DNA of 64,000 nucleotides from an uncultured Alistipes sp. Lineage in GTDB: Bacteria > Bacteroidota > Bacteroidia > Bacteroidales > Rikenellaceae. A program made the position numbers and the translations under genes. The notes under the pieces were generated by a model. It was given only the letters and a program-made list of their open reading frames with translations, had not been told where the DNA came from and made no database searches. How positions within the stretch are numbered: position 1 is the first letter of the stretch; every line of letters begins with the position of its first letter. The DNA is taken from NCBI GenBank assembly GCA_900769405.1, contig CAAGGL010000030.1:56824-120823 (forward strand), read 5' to 3'. Shown one piece after another: positions 37,009-46,152 of this stretch.

Positions 37009-37746
37009 TTACAAGTAGAAGGCAATACCCAATGCGATCGAGAAAATATTGACCTTGAAGTTCATCTGCGAGCTCTTGCGATAGCCGACATATACCTGAT
37101 CGGTCACCTGCTTGGTGTGCGAGTAGTTGAAACCGAGCACGCCGACGTTCACCTCCACAGCGGTGCTGTTGGTGATGAAGGCCACCAGACCGGGCGAGCA
37201 ACCGATTGCGAAGTCGTTCGTGGTCTCGTATGTACCCGTAACGGCTGCACCGCTGCTATCGACCAACTTCGACTGTCCGTAGCCATAGGTGAGCTGCATC
37301 TCGTTGAACAGCGCGAAACGCTTGCTCTGACCGAGGGTGATGTAGTAGCGATAGATGGCGCTACCCGTTGCGGTGTGTTTCAGACTGTAATAGTCCGAAA
37401 CGCCCAGGTTCATATCCTCGCCCAGATTCAGGTCGGCGTTGTTGATTTTGAGCAACTGACGGTTGTAACCGCCACGCAGACCGAGTGCCATATTATCCTT
37501 AATGGCGTAGGCAACCATCGGGCTGACCTTGAAGTTGTAGCCCGTCGAGTTGATGTTCTCGACAACCAGGAACTTGTAGTTCTCGTTATCGTGAGTCGAG
37601 TACGAAACGTTGCCGCCAACGAGCCACTGTCCCTTGGGAACAAAGACCGTCGAGCCCATCTCGATACCGCGATCAAACTGCTGTGCGCGGGCACCAAGCG
37701 TGCCCGCCGCAATCAGCATAATTGATATTAAGAGTTTTCTAAACAT
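37009..37746 (-). CDS. Predicted outer-membrane barrel protein (245 aa)
   Basis: The frame opens at 37,761, but MFRKLLISIMLIAAGTLGAR from 37,746 is a proper signal peptide, so that start is preferred. The mature protein has strand-turn patterns (VPKGQWLVGGNVSYSTHDNE, VSPMVAYAIKDNMALGLRGG, QSKRFALFNEMQLTYGYGQS) and ends in an aromatic-rich last strand (NIFSIALGIAFYL). It is a paralogue of the 280-residue neighbour 15 bases downstream. Both lie between two PCMD genes, which points to a duplicated barrel-plus-PCMD module. Confidence 0.7.
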   Translation of the reverse strand: MFRKLLISIMLIAAGTLGARAQQFDRGIEMGSTVFVPKGQWLVGGNVSYSTHDNENYKFLVVENINSTGYNFKVSPMVAYAIKDNMALGLRGGYNRQLLKINNADLNLGEDMNLGVSDYYSLKHTATGSAIYRYYITLGQSKRFALFNEMQLTYGYGQSKLVDSSGAAVTGTYETTNDFAIGCSPGLVAFITNSTAVEVNVGVLGFNYSHTKQVTDQVYVGYRKSSQMNFKVNIFSIALGIAFYL

Positions 37747-37765
37747 AGAAATTTGTAGCAAGTGT

Positions 37766-39544
37766 TTATTCGGTTACCACATTCTCGTCGTAGATCAACT
37801 CGAAGTCATCGACCCACAGCGTACTATTGTAGCTACCTGTCAGATAGTCGCCCAACTTCGACGATGCGCACGAGATGATGATGTGCGTCGGACGACGGTT
37901 GGTATCCTTATATTTGAGGCGGATAACCTCCTCGGTCCAATCGCTTACGGTCTCGCCCTTAACCAGCTCGCCATAGGCGATTACGGCCTCGCTATTGGGA
38001 TCGAACAGCGTCGAGAGATCGGTGGTATTCACCTGTACGGGGCACTCGGCAGTACCGCCATAGGTCTTGTAGTCCCAATCGCCCAGTGCGATATAGATAT
38101 GGCAACGGTCGGGATCACCCTTTGCGTGGGGCGTGTTGTCGTTGTCGGGACCACCCTCGTTGTGGGTAATTGCGCCACAAGTGTACTTGTAGTCAACCTT
38201 CATTGCCGAAGGACGAGCCGTGAACGGACGACCGAAGTTTACCTTACCGCCGCTGGTACCTACCGTACCCACGAAGTAGCCCGAGAACAAGTTACCCGGA
38301 GCAACCTTGTCGATGGTAAGGATCTTAATCTGCTTGCCGCTCAACTTAGCCGACTTGGTACCCTCCGAATAGGTGGTTGCGTCGCTCTCGCTGATAACAA
38401 GACCAGCCATATCGGCAGCCTTGTTACCGTTGCCCCACCAAGCGGTGCCGCCCGATGCGTAGGGCATAGGCCAACCCTCGCCCTCATTCCAATCCTCCAT
38501 ACCTGCGTTGGGGATGGTTGCGATGTAGTCGGTCTTGAAGGTCTTAGCCGAGCCGATAGCCTCGCCGTTTACAACCAGCTGATACTCGTAGGTGGTTTCG
38601 GGGTTCAGACCCGATGCAACGGTCGAGAAGAGGTTGTCGCCAGCCTTGGTAGCTTCGAATGCGGTCCACTCCTCGGTGCCCGCAGCGCGTACCTGAATTG
38701 CGATGCCCTCCGAGCCGAACTCGCTCTCAGAAACATTCGCAAAGAGGGTAGCGTGGCTTGCCCAAACGTCCCACTTGCCAACGGCTGCAACGCCCGTAGG
38801 ATCGGCCTCGAAGATGATGTTGTCCTCGACATCCTCGGTGGTCTTAACGACAGCGATGTCGAACATCAACTCACCCTCGGGAGTACCCTTGGTGTAGGTG
38901 AACGTGAGCGTATATTTCTTACCCTTCTCTACGTCCTCGATCGAGCCCGACTTCGAGAACGCGCCATACTTAACGTGCGTACCCGAGAACTGCCACTGCA
39001 ATGCGGTGGTGCCCTTAGCCAGCGTGAAGTAGCCGACCGAAGCGCTCGACGAGTTGAAGGTCAGTGCCTTGCCCTCGGTCAACTCGCTACCAACCTGAGC
39101 CTCGAAAGTCGAGAACTGATCGGCGATGGTCTGGTCGAATGCAACGGCTGCAATTACGTTGTTCACGCGACACTCAACCTTGACGGTTGTGGTTGCGCCT
39201 GCGGTGATGGTGAAGGGCTGCGAGCCCTTGTAGCTCTTGTCGGTGAACGATGCTGCGCTCTCGGTACCTGCCAAGATGTCGCAACGGTAGTCGCCCGTAA
39301 CAAGCCACATCTTCTCGGGAACGGCGTCGATACCCGTGTAGGTACGGATCAAGCCCTCCGCATTGTAGATGTTGATTGTGCAACTCTCGGCCAGCTCCTC
39401 AGCCGTAGCGCGAGTTGCGTCGTCGAAGAGAACTTTCAGCGAAAACTCGCCCTTGCCCTCTGCGCCGATATTATTCTGATTACACGAAGTCGCGCCGAAC
39501 ACTACGGCAAGACCCAATGCAACGTATGTTAAGATCTTTTTCAT
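37766..39544 (-). CDS. DUF4493-PCMD lipoprotein (592 aa)
   Basis: Lipoprotein signal MKKILTYVALGLAVVFGATS then Cys. Residues ~30-230 resemble DUF4493 (GEFSLKVLFDDATRATAEEL, INIYNAEGLIRTYTG, WLVTGDYRCDILAGTESAAS), the domain also found in the next two genes upstream. A short linking repeat follows, then a PCMD domain (IPNAGMEDWNEGEGWPMPYA, FGRPFTARPSAMKVDYKYTC, HIYIALGDWDYKT, LWVDDFELIYDE). A surface adhesin or glycan-binding role is plausible from the family but not demonstrated. The start is 14 bases after the upstream DUF4493 gene. Confidence 0.82.
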   Translation of the reverse strand: MKKILTYVALGLAVVFGATSCNQNNIGAEGKGEFSLKVLFDDATRATAEELAESCTINIYNAEGLIRTYTGIDAVPEKMWLVTGDYRCDILAGTESAASFTDKSYKGSQPFTITAGATTTVKVECRVNNVIAAVAFDQTIADQFSTFEAQVGSELTEGKALTFNSSSASVGYFTLAKGTTALQWQFSGTHVKYGAFSKSGSIEDVEKGKKYTLTFTYTKGTPEGELMFDIAVVKTTEDVEDNIIFEADPTGVAAVGKWDVWASHATLFANVSESEFGSEGIAIQVRAAGTEEWTAFEATKAGDNLFSTVASGLNPETTYEYQLVVNGEAIGSAKTFKTDYIATIPNAGMEDWNEGEGWPMPYASGGTAWWGNGNKAADMAGLVISESDATTYSEGTKSAKLSGKQIKILTIDKVAPGNLFSGYFVGTVGTSGGKVNFGRPFTARPSAMKVDYKYTCGAITHNEGGPDNDNTPHAKGDPDRCHIYIALGDWDYKTYGGTAECPVQVNTTDLSTLFDPNSEAVIAYGELVKGETVSDWTEEVIRLKYKDTNRRPTHIIISCASSKLGDYLTGSYNSTLWVDDFELIYDENVVTE

Positions 39545-39558
39545 AGTTTTCGGTTTGA

Positions 39559-40788
39559 TTATGCGTTAACTTTCATCTTAATGGTGGTCGAGGTGGTGTT
39601 GCCCTCGGTGTCGGTGATGTTCAGCGTGAACGAGTGGGTACCGGGGAAGCCCATCAGCGGGGTAACAGCGCCCGACAGGTCAAATGCTGTCTCGGTCTGA
39701 CCGGCCAGATTTGCACCATAAGGCAGACCGAACATATTACAGATCATTATCTGAGCCTCGCTCGGATTAACCAGATCGATCGGCGAGATACCCATCGACA
39801 GCACGTCGTTGTTGAAGTCGGCGTTGTCCGATGCGATGTCAACAGCCAGACCTGCGATACCCTTCGGAGCCGAGATCGTGAAGCCGAGCTGCATACCGTC
39901 GGTGATGACGATAGGCGCAGTGGGAACCGAACCGCCCTTGTAGATCACCTTCGGAGCGTCGGGATTCTGCTCCTCGCCCTCGCCAGCGTCGGGATCGGGA
40001 CCGATTACCTCTTCGCTGACCTCAATATTCTGACCCAGCTCCTTCTCGTCGCACCAATCCTCAACCTGAACGTCGAATGTTACGTTGCCCTCCTCGTTGA
40101 AGGTCATAATGAACATAATCTTGCGCCACTGACCTGCCTTCACGTCGGTGAATGCGCGGGTCATCGTTGCGTAGTTGCCGTCAACCGTACCGCTGAACTT
40201 AACGGTCATTGCGTTCGACACCTCGGGAGCAGCGAAGTAACCGCACTGCGACTCGCCCTTAGCGAAGTTCAGTGCGCCGTCGCCGATCTCAACCACTACA
40301 TTTGCGTCGTCGCCCAGAACAGCCTGCATAGCCTCGTTGTAGCCAACCGAAACCTTGATGTTGATCAACTTGCAGGTGATGGTGCCCAGATCGGTGGTCT
40401 TGTCCTCCTCGATCACGATGCCGTTAACGGTCGCGCCATAGACGGGAGCCTCGAACTCAGCCGACGGAATATCGGCCTGCGACTGGATCTTCATCGAGTA
40501 GGTACCCGTATTGAGTACAATGCTCTCGGGCATCTGACCGTAGATATAGTCCTCGCCTACCTGATCGCCATTGGCGTCGAAGAGGCGGATAACGTAGTTG
40601 TATGTAGTCGAAGTTGCGGCGCGCGAAACGACCTCGATGTCGGTCGATGTCTCAACGCCGAAATTCATAAACGACAGTGTGCCCTGAGCACCATCTTTGC
40701 CGTCATATTCGATTTTGTCGCGCTCGCAACCTACCAAGCCGATGCTCAGTGCGAGAACTGCGGTCGATATGAGTTTAATCAGTTTCAT
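39559..40788 (-). CDS. DUF4493 lipoprotein (409 aa)
   Basis: Signal and lipobox: LISTAVLALSIGLVGCERDK. The central ~200 residues match the DUF4493 pattern of a long strand series with YNYVIRLFDANGDQVGEDYI, VLNTGTYSMKIQSQADIPSA and KLINIKVSVGYNEAMQAVLG. An acidic linker (DPDAGEGEEQNPDAP) leads to a C-terminal Ig-like or bacterial-cadherin-like domain ending FTLNITDTEGNTTSTTIKMK. Upstream it follows the 249-residue DUF4493 gene by 38 bases. It probably forms part of the same surface assembly; no enzyme motif is visible. Confidence 0.78.
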   Translation of the reverse strand: MKLIKLISTAVLALSIGLVGCERDKIEYDGKDGAQGTLSFMNFGVETSTDIEVVSRAATSTTYNYVIRLFDANGDQVGEDYIYGQMPESIVLNTGTYSMKIQSQADIPSAEFEAPVYGATVNGIVIEEDKTTDLGTITCKLINIKVSVGYNEAMQAVLGDDANVVVEIGDGALNFAKGESQCGYFAAPEVSNAMTVKFSGTVDGNYATMTRAFTDVKAGQWRKIMFIMTFNEEGNVTFDVQVEDWCDEKELGQNIEVSEEVIGPDPDAGEGEEQNPDAPKVIYKGGSVPTAPIVITDGMQLGFTISAPKGIAGLAVDIASDNADFNNDVLSMGISPIDLVNPSEAQIMICNMFGLPYGANLAGQTETAFDLSGAVTPLMGFPGTHSFTLNITDTEGNTTSTTIKMKVNA

Positions 40789-40826
40789 ATTTCGTAATTT
40801 CGTTTTTTATCTGGTTTGTAACTTGG

Positions 40827-41576
40827 TTAGATTTTGTCGTTCAGCTCGATATCGACGGGGATCTCGGCTACGGGTTCATCGTTGAACGAAACCGTAACGG
40901 TTGCGCCACCCACGTTACCCGAGTTTACGTCGAACTTCACGGTGTAGATGGTCTTGGCAACGATGTTCGAGAACTCCTTGCTGATCTTGATAGTCGAGCC
41001 GGTCTGAGTGGTTGCCGAGCCTGCTACGCTGAAAGTGTAGGGGTCGATAAATGCGCGACGAGTCTCGCCTGCCACGAAGGGAATCTCGGTGCCGGCAGCG
41101 GTCGTCAGCTTAAACGAATAATCGGTGAAATAGTTCTTGAACGCATCGGTGCAGTCGATCTTCACCACTGCATTAGCCACATAAGCGGTGATCTTCACCT
41201 CGGTGGTCTGCTCGTTCAGTACGGCGAACTCCTTGGTGCCCTCGAAGCAGGGGGTCTCGAAGGCCTCAACCGAGGTCTTGCCATAGGTGACCTTAGCCGA
41301 GTAGTTACCTACGTTGTAGAGAGTCGTTTCGTCGTACTCAGCAATCGAGTTCCACTCGCTCACCACCTCGCCTGTTGCGTCCGAGATAGTCAGGGCGAAA
41401 TCTGCTGCGGCGGGCTTGGTCAGACCCAGGCTGCCGCGCGACAACTCGATGGCGGTGTCATCGGTCGAGAGTGCGACACTCACTCGGCCGCGTCCCGACT
41501 CCAACCCCTCGTCCGAGCAACCGACTGTGGTCAGTGCCACGGCGAAGAGTAGTGCCAAAGTTTTGAATTTTGTCAT
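40827..41576 (-). CDS. DUF4493 lipoprotein (249 aa)
   Basis: Signal and lipobox KTLALLFAVALTTVGCSDEG. The protein is essentially one DUF4493 domain: GRGRVSVALSTDDTAIELSR, FALTISDATGEVVSEWNSIA, YNVGNYSAKVTYGKTSVEAF, then EVKITAYVANAVVKIDCTDA and a last strand VTVSFNDEPVAEIPVDIELN. It lacks the C-terminal extensions seen in the next two genes. Second in the operon, 34 bases after the fimbrillin-like gene. Confidence 0.78.
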   Translation of the reverse strand: MTKFKTLALLFAVALTTVGCSDEGLESGRGRVSVALSTDDTAIELSRGSLGLTKPAAADFALTISDATGEVVSEWNSIAEYDETTLYNVGNYSAKVTYGKTSVEAFETPCFEGTKEFAVLNEQTTEVKITAYVANAVVKIDCTDAFKNYFTDYSFKLTTAAGTEIPFVAGETRRAFIDPYTFSVAGSATTQTGSTIKISKEFSNIVAKTIYTVKFDVNSGNVGGATVTVSFNDEPVAEIPVDIELNDKI

Positions 41577-41610
41577 AATTGTTTGATTTTTAATTTATTA
41601 TTTTATTTGT

Positions 41611-43398
41611 CTATTTTGCGATTGAAACCTTGATGTTGTCGATGTAGAGCCAGAAGTTACCGTTACCACCAAGCCAGTTAGCCTTGATGTCCGAACTTAC
41701 AACCCAGCTCAATCGGGTGTCGGCCGTAGCCGAGTTGAGAACAACGGCTGCGTGGGTGTAGAATCCCGACTCGTAGCTACCCGAACTCTCGCTCAGTGAC
41801 TCGCCGTCGATCAACTTGTTCGGGAGGTTGGTCGGAGCGGTCTTCGAGGTGTCGGTCGAGCCGCTATCGGGCTTCACGGCGCCCGTCGTGGTGGTGTAAC
41901 CCATATACATCTTTGTGGGGGTGTTCACCGAGCCGCCACTTGTGAAGTAGTGAGCGTATGCGGTGGCGTAGTCGAAGGTGATGCTGATGTTGGCAGCCGA
42001 CTTCAAGCCGCCGATTGCGCGGGTATCGACACGACCCTTATAGTATGCATTAGCCGTAAGACCCGCCTCGTAGCGGCACATAATACGGATCGCCGTACCT
42101 GCCTGGCCGCCGATGTGGCCACCCGACCAGCCCGCAAGATACGGATCCTCCGAGTCGAGTGTCGTAGCGTTATTGTAAGTGTCGCCGTCGAAGTCAAAGC
42201 CTGTCGGGGCGTCATCGTGATCGTCGGTGAACGAGCCGATCTTGCTGAAATCCTCGAAGAACAGATAGGGAACTGTCAGCTCGACGTCAGCAATCTGACC
42301 GGCTCTATAATTGGGGATATTGAGAGTTTGATAGACAATAGCGTGCTCCGATTCGTAGGTAACGGTGATTTCCTGACCTGCCAAGCTGGCCATATCGGTC
42401 ACGTCGAGATCGTAGTAACCATCTTTGTAGAATGTGGTTGCGGGATCAACAACGTACTCAGCGTCGGCGGTCTGGATCGTAACCTTCGTGGGATCCTCGC
42501 CGAGGAAGTTATCCTTGATCGCGAATCGCAGAATGGTGCTCATATCGGGCGAGCAGGTCAGGCGCACGGGCGTGCTGCCGCCCTCGCTCAGCGTACGAGC
42601 TGCGAAGGTCTGCTCCGAGTGGAAGTTGTCGGTGCGCACCGCGAAGGTGATCTGGTCGCTCTCGTTCATCGTTGCGGGGAAGACGATAGCGTAGGCATAC
42701 TTGCGTGCTGCGTCGCTCGAAGGCGAAAGACCCTCGGGAATCTCGATCGAAACCACATTCGAGCCGTTCGAGAGTGTTGCGGGGGTGGTTGGCGAGGTGT
42801 AATCGACGCTCACGTTGCCCACGACCTGCGTCGGAAAGGTGATGTCGATATGGCGGATAGGCTCGCCCATACCCTCGATGTCGTCAGGTACGAACATTCG
42901 CAGCGTATGCATCTTGTGCTTATAGGTGAGGCTCACCTCGGCGTCTTCGTTTTCGAGTGCCAGACCCGTCGAGGGGTAAGCCACCAGAATATCGTTTGTA
43001 CCGTCGAACGAACCCTGCTGCACGCTCTCGATGGGGAATGTAGCCGTAGTGCCCGAGATTGATGCGGGAACGGGGTGAGTCGAGTAGTAGGTGAATGTGC
43101 CGTCGCCCATCGGGTTGATGTCGGTGGTGAACTCGGCGTAGTTGCCGTTCGAGTAGAAGACCTTGAACGGGTGAGCATTCAGCACGTTGGTCGAGCCATT
43201 CGATGCCCACACGGCGATCTGGTCGTCGGCACTCCACAGTGTCGATATGCCGTTTGCGGCCACCGAGGTACGGCTCTGCTCCGAACCACTCTTGATTGTC
43301 ACGCGCACTTTACCTTCGGGCACGACGGGCGAATCGATCTGCTCGCACGATACCAACAGAAGGCTAAGTGTTGCCAATAGTGAAAAGATTTTATTCAT
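41611..43398 (-). CDS. Fimbrillin-like lipoprotein with jelly-roll C-terminal domain
   Basis: 595 residues. Lipobox LLATLSLLLVSCEQIDSPVV. Residues ~25-300 have the Mfa/fimbrillin-type signature: SRTSVAANGISTLWSADDQI near the N terminus, FTYYSTHPVPASISGTTATF and LTYKHKMHTLRMFVPDD. The last ~220 residues (FFEDFSKIGSFTDDHDDAPT, LSWVVSSDIKANWLGGNG, FWLYIDNIKVSIAK) look like a lectin-like choice-of-anchor or jelly-roll domain. The joint presence suggests a cell-surface adhesin, possibly at a fimbrial tip. It heads the operon behind a textbook promoter. Confidence 0.75.
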   Translation of the reverse strand: MNKIFSLLATLSLLLVSCEQIDSPVVPEGKVRVTIKSGSEQSRTSVAANGISTLWSADDQIAVWASNGSTNVLNAHPFKVFYSNGNYAEFTTDINPMGDGTFTYYSTHPVPASISGTTATFPIESVQQGSFDGTNDILVAYPSTGLALENEDAEVSLTYKHKMHTLRMFVPDDIEGMGEPIRHIDITFPTQVVGNVSVDYTSPTTPATLSNGSNVVSIEIPEGLSPSSDAARKYAYAIVFPATMNESDQITFAVRTDNFHSEQTFAARTLSEGGSTPVRLTCSPDMSTILRFAIKDNFLGEDPTKVTIQTADAEYVVDPATTFYKDGYYDLDVTDMASLAGQEITVTYESEHAIVYQTLNIPNYRAGQIADVELTVPYLFFEDFSKIGSFTDDHDDAPTGFDFDGDTYNNATTLDSEDPYLAGWSGGHIGGQAGTAIRIMCRYEAGLTANAYYKGRVDTRAIGGLKSAANISITFDYATAYAHYFTSGGSVNTPTKMYMGYTTTTGAVKPDSGSTDTSKTAPTNLPNKLIDGESLSESSGSYESGFYTHAAVVLNSATADTRLSWVVSSDIKANWLGGNGNFWLYIDNIKVSIAK

Positions 43399-43470
43399 TG
43401 TCTATTTTAAGTTTTCTCGCATTATTTTCGATCGGGGTTAGCGATCGAACACTCCTTCAATTAACATCTG

Positions 43471-43501
43471 CAAAGGTAATTCTGCAACCTATTTGGTCAA
43501 A
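43471..43501 (-). promoter_or_regulatory. Promoter of the fimbrillin/DUF4493/PCMD operon
   Basis: On the minus strand TTTG (43,498-43,501), 19 bases, then TACCTTTG (43,471-43,478) match the Bacteroidota consensus exactly. The leader to the ATG is about 70 bases. The remainder of the gap to 43,656 holds an AT alternating stretch (43,556-43,576) and a hairpin. Confidence 0.88.
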
Positions 43502-43584
43502 ATAAAATCAATAAACACCCCGTTTTTGCCAACGAACTGCCACTTTTGTCCAATTTTATATATATGTATATATATACGCCGCGC

Positions 43585-43614
43585 CCCGACCGAGCGCCGC
43601 AAGGCTCGATCGGG
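43585..43614 (-). terminator. Hairpin behind the nickel ATPase gene, possible terminator
   Basis: CCCGACCGAGC (43,585-43,595) and GCTCGATCGGG (43,604-43,614) pair with one mismatch. On the minus strand it is followed by alternating TA rather than a T-run, so termination is only a possibility. Confidence 0.4.
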
Positions 43615-43656
43615 TAGCGAGGGGAGGGTATTTGCTCCGAAAATTAAGTCGTTGAT

Positions 43657-44364
43657 TTACAGTCCGCACCGCTCCAAGAGGGCGCCATCGCCGAGCAGTT
43701 GTTTGGTCGGACCGTCGGCTGCCACCTGCCCCGCGAGCATAATCACCGTGCGGGGGCAGAGCGTCTGCGCCATATCGAGGTCGTGAGTGGCTATGAGGGC
43801 GGTGTGCCCGAAGCTTGCCACGAGGTCGATCATCTGGCGTCGGGCGCGCGGATCAAGACCTGCCGAGGGCTCGTCCATCACGAGTATCGAGGGCTCCATA
43901 GCCAGCACCGTAGCGATTGCCACGCGACGCTTCTCGCCGCCCGAGAGTTGTTGTGGCGAGCGTTGGCGCAGATCGATCGCACCGACAGCCCGCAGTGCCC
44001 GCTCGATGCGTTCGGCGATCTCCTCGCGCGAGAGGTGCATATTGGCAGGGCCAAAGCCCACGTCCTCCTCGACGGTCGGCATAAAGAGTTGATCATCGGG
44101 GTTTTGGAATACCAGCCCCACACTCTGACGAATCGTCGGGAGGGTCTTCTTCGTGAGGACCATATCGCCCACCACGATCTGCCCCTGCGAGGGCGAGAGC
44201 AGTCCGTTGGCGTGGAGCATCAGGGTCGATTTTCCCGCTCCATTGGCACCGACGAGGGCGACCTTCTCGCCGTGATCGAGCCGCAGGGTCACCCCACGCA
44301 GCACCTCGCGCTCGGGGGTGTAGCGGTAGTGAATATTGTCGAAAAGAATAAAGTGGTGGCTCAT
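43657..44364 (-). CDS. nikO: ECF-type nickel/cobalt importer ATPase
   Basis: 235-residue CbiO/NikO-type ATPase. Walker A is VGANGAGKSTLMLHANGLLS, the Q-loop VGLVFQNPDDQLFMPTV is typical of energy-coupling-factor ATPases, the signature is LSGGEKRRVAIATVLA and Walker B is ILVMDEPSAGLDPRARRQ. It overlaps the NikQ gene by 4 bases and ends the urease-nickel run. Nickel rather than cobalt is inferred from the adjacent urease genes. Confidence 0.9.
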   Translation of the reverse strand: MSHHFILFDNIHYRYTPEREVLRGVTLRLDHGEKVALVGANGAGKSTLMLHANGLLSPSQGQIVVGDMVLTKKTLPTIRQSVGLVFQNPDDQLFMPTVEEDVGFGPANMHLSREEIAERIERALRAVGAIDLRQRSPQQLSGGEKRRVAIATVLAMEPSILVMDEPSAGLDPRARRQMIDLVASFGHTALIATHDLDMAQTLCPRTVIMLAGQVAADGPTKQLLGDGALLERCGL

Positions 44365-45167
44365 AGTGTTTCAAAAAGTTGTGCAAGACGTTCGACGGGG
44401 TAGAGGACTCGGCAGGCGATGAGTGCGGCGCTCCATATTGCGACGTAGATCGCATCGCGCCACTGCCAGCGGCGGGGCTGAGTGGTTGGTGCGGGCATTC
44501 GACCCTCGAAACCGCGCGCCGCCATTGCCAGCGAGATGCGTTCGGCGCGTTCGATCGTGCGCACGGTGAGCTGCCCGACGATTGCGCCCCACTCACGAAC
44601 GGGCATTGCCCGGCGGTCGAAACTGCGCGAGGCGCGGGCTCGTGTGAGCGAGAGCAGCTGCTCGACCAAAACGAAGATATAGCGGTATAACATAATGAGT
44701 TGCGTTGCGAGCATCGCGGGCACGCCGAGCCGTTGCAGATTGCGGCACAGCGGGTTGTAGCCCTCGATTCGCACGAGCAACAACAGTGCCTGCACCGAGA
44801 GCAGGGCACGGACGATGATCGAACCGAACTCCAACCAGCCGCGCGTGATTATGACCGTTCCGATGGCGAATGCCGCCTCACGATGATAGAAGATATTGAA
44901 CACTCCGATCAGCGCCGCGAAGGGGACGATCACGAGCGATTGTTGCAGTATCGGTCGGTATCGTATCCCCACATCGGCGGCGCAGATAATCGGAAAAAGT
45001 GCGTAGAGAAGCAGCTCCGAGAGCCGCGTAATCGGCACCGAGAGCATCACGATCAGATAGACGAGCGTCACCACGATTCGGGCTCGCGGGTCGATCGTCG
45101 AGTGGTTGGGTGTTGCCCGTTCGAGCGCGGAGAGGCGCACAAGCAGGCGTTGCAGCTGGTCGCTCAT
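44361..45167 (-). CDS. nikQ: ECF-type nickel/cobalt importer transmembrane protein
   Basis: 268-residue CbiQ/NikQ T-component with five or six helices. It carries the two short coupling motifs that contact the ATPases: ARASRSFDRRAMP and AMAARGFEGRMPAPT (ARG-type loops). It overlaps its neighbours on both sides by 4 bases (ATPase downstream, NikMN upstream), so the three subunits are made in fixed proportion. Confidence 0.9.
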   Translation of the reverse strand: MSDQLQRLLVRLSALERATPNHSTIDPRARIVVTLVYLIVMLSVPITRLSELLLYALFPIICAADVGIRYRPILQQSLVIVPFAALIGVFNIFYHREAAFAIGTVIITRGWLEFGSIIVRALLSVQALLLLVRIEGYNPLCRNLQRLGVPAMLATQLIMLYRYIFVLVEQLLSLTRARASRSFDRRAMPVREWGAIVGQLTVRTIERAERISLAMAARGFEGRMPAPTTQPRRWQWRDAIYVAIWSAALIACRVLYPVERLAQLFETL

Positions 45168-46147
45168 CGACGTCGAATGAGTAACGACGCCCCATAGATC
45201 ACCACCAGCGTAGCCCCCACACCGACCAACCCCGCCATCGAGGCCTCATAGTCGGGCATTAGGGCGGTTGTGGTTTGGATCTGGTCGGCGCTTTGGTGCA
45301 GGGTCGAAGGCGCGTTGGCGATCTCGGTGCCCTGTGTGGTGCGTTCGATCGACCACTCCAAGCCGTCGGGGCGCGACGATGCGACTGCACCCGCAACCGT
45401 CGCTACGAGTAGCGCCACCACAGCCGTAATGGCGAGAAATGGCGTGCGCGAGCGTGCCGAGCTCTGCGTCGAGTCGATCAGCAACTCAGGTCGATAGCGA
45501 CGCAACGTGGCGATCACGGCGGCCGTTGCCAATCCCTCGCCAAGTCCGATCAGCAGGTGGATAGGCAGCATAAATGCCAGAAAACGACCATAGGGCAGGG
45601 CGGTGATCCCCGACAATTCGGTCTCGATCGTAACGGCGAGCGCACCCATTGCCAGCGCCACGATCGAGGTGGCGATCGAGGCCGTTGCCCAGCGCGCAGT
45701 CGAGTTACTATTACGTACCAAAGGTTTGAAAACCAACGGATAGGCCACCAAACACGAGAGTGCCGCCATATTCAGCACGTTGCACCCGAGCGTCATCAAT
45801 CCCCCGTCGGCAAAGAGCAGACACTGCACCACGAGTATCGACGTAAGGGTCAGGAATCCCGCCCACGGACCGAGCACCGCCGCGAGCAGCACGCCCCCGA
45901 CGATGTGTCCGCTCGACCCCGTGGCGGGGATCGTGAAGTTGAGCATCTGCGCGGCGAAGATCAGCGCCCCCATAACGCCCATCAGCGGCACCAGACGTCG
46001 TCGTCGCTCGGCCGAGGTGGTCTGGTCGAGTTGCTCGTCGGCGCGGGGCTGACCGATGCGTCGCGTCGCAACGAATATCAGACCGGCGGCAATGACCGAG
46101 GTCGCGATGAAGACGGGTGGCGAGATTAAGGTATCGGACATATGCAT
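45164..46147 (-). CDS. nikMN: NikMN-type nickel-binding membrane subunit (fused M and N)
   Basis: 327 residues. The start MHMSDTLISPP places His at position 2; in CbiM/NikM proteins the N-terminal Met-His segment chelates the metal, which supports this start codon. The M part follows (GALIFAAQMLNFTIPATGSS, GGVLLAAVLGPWAGFLTLTS). Around residue 260 the sequence RPDGLEWSIERT is the PDGLE mark of the N subunit (CbiN/NikN), so M and N are fused in one chain, ending in a final helix. It lies 5 bases after the urea channel gene. Confidence 0.9.
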   Translation of the reverse strand: MHMSDTLISPPVFIATSVIAAGLIFVATRRIGQPRADEQLDQTTSAERRRRLVPLMGVMGALIFAAQMLNFTIPATGSSGHIVGGVLLAAVLGPWAGFLTLTSILVVQCLLFADGGLMTLGCNVLNMAALSCLVAYPLVFKPLVRNSNSTARWATASIATSIVALAMGALAVTIETELSGITALPYGRFLAFMLPIHLLIGLGEGLATAAVIATLRRYRPELLIDSTQSSARSRTPFLAITAVVALLVATVAGAVASSRPDGLEWSIERTTQGTEIANAPSTLHQSADQIQTTTALMPDYEASMAGLVGVGATLVVIYGASLLIRRR

Positions 46148-46152
46148 AGCGA

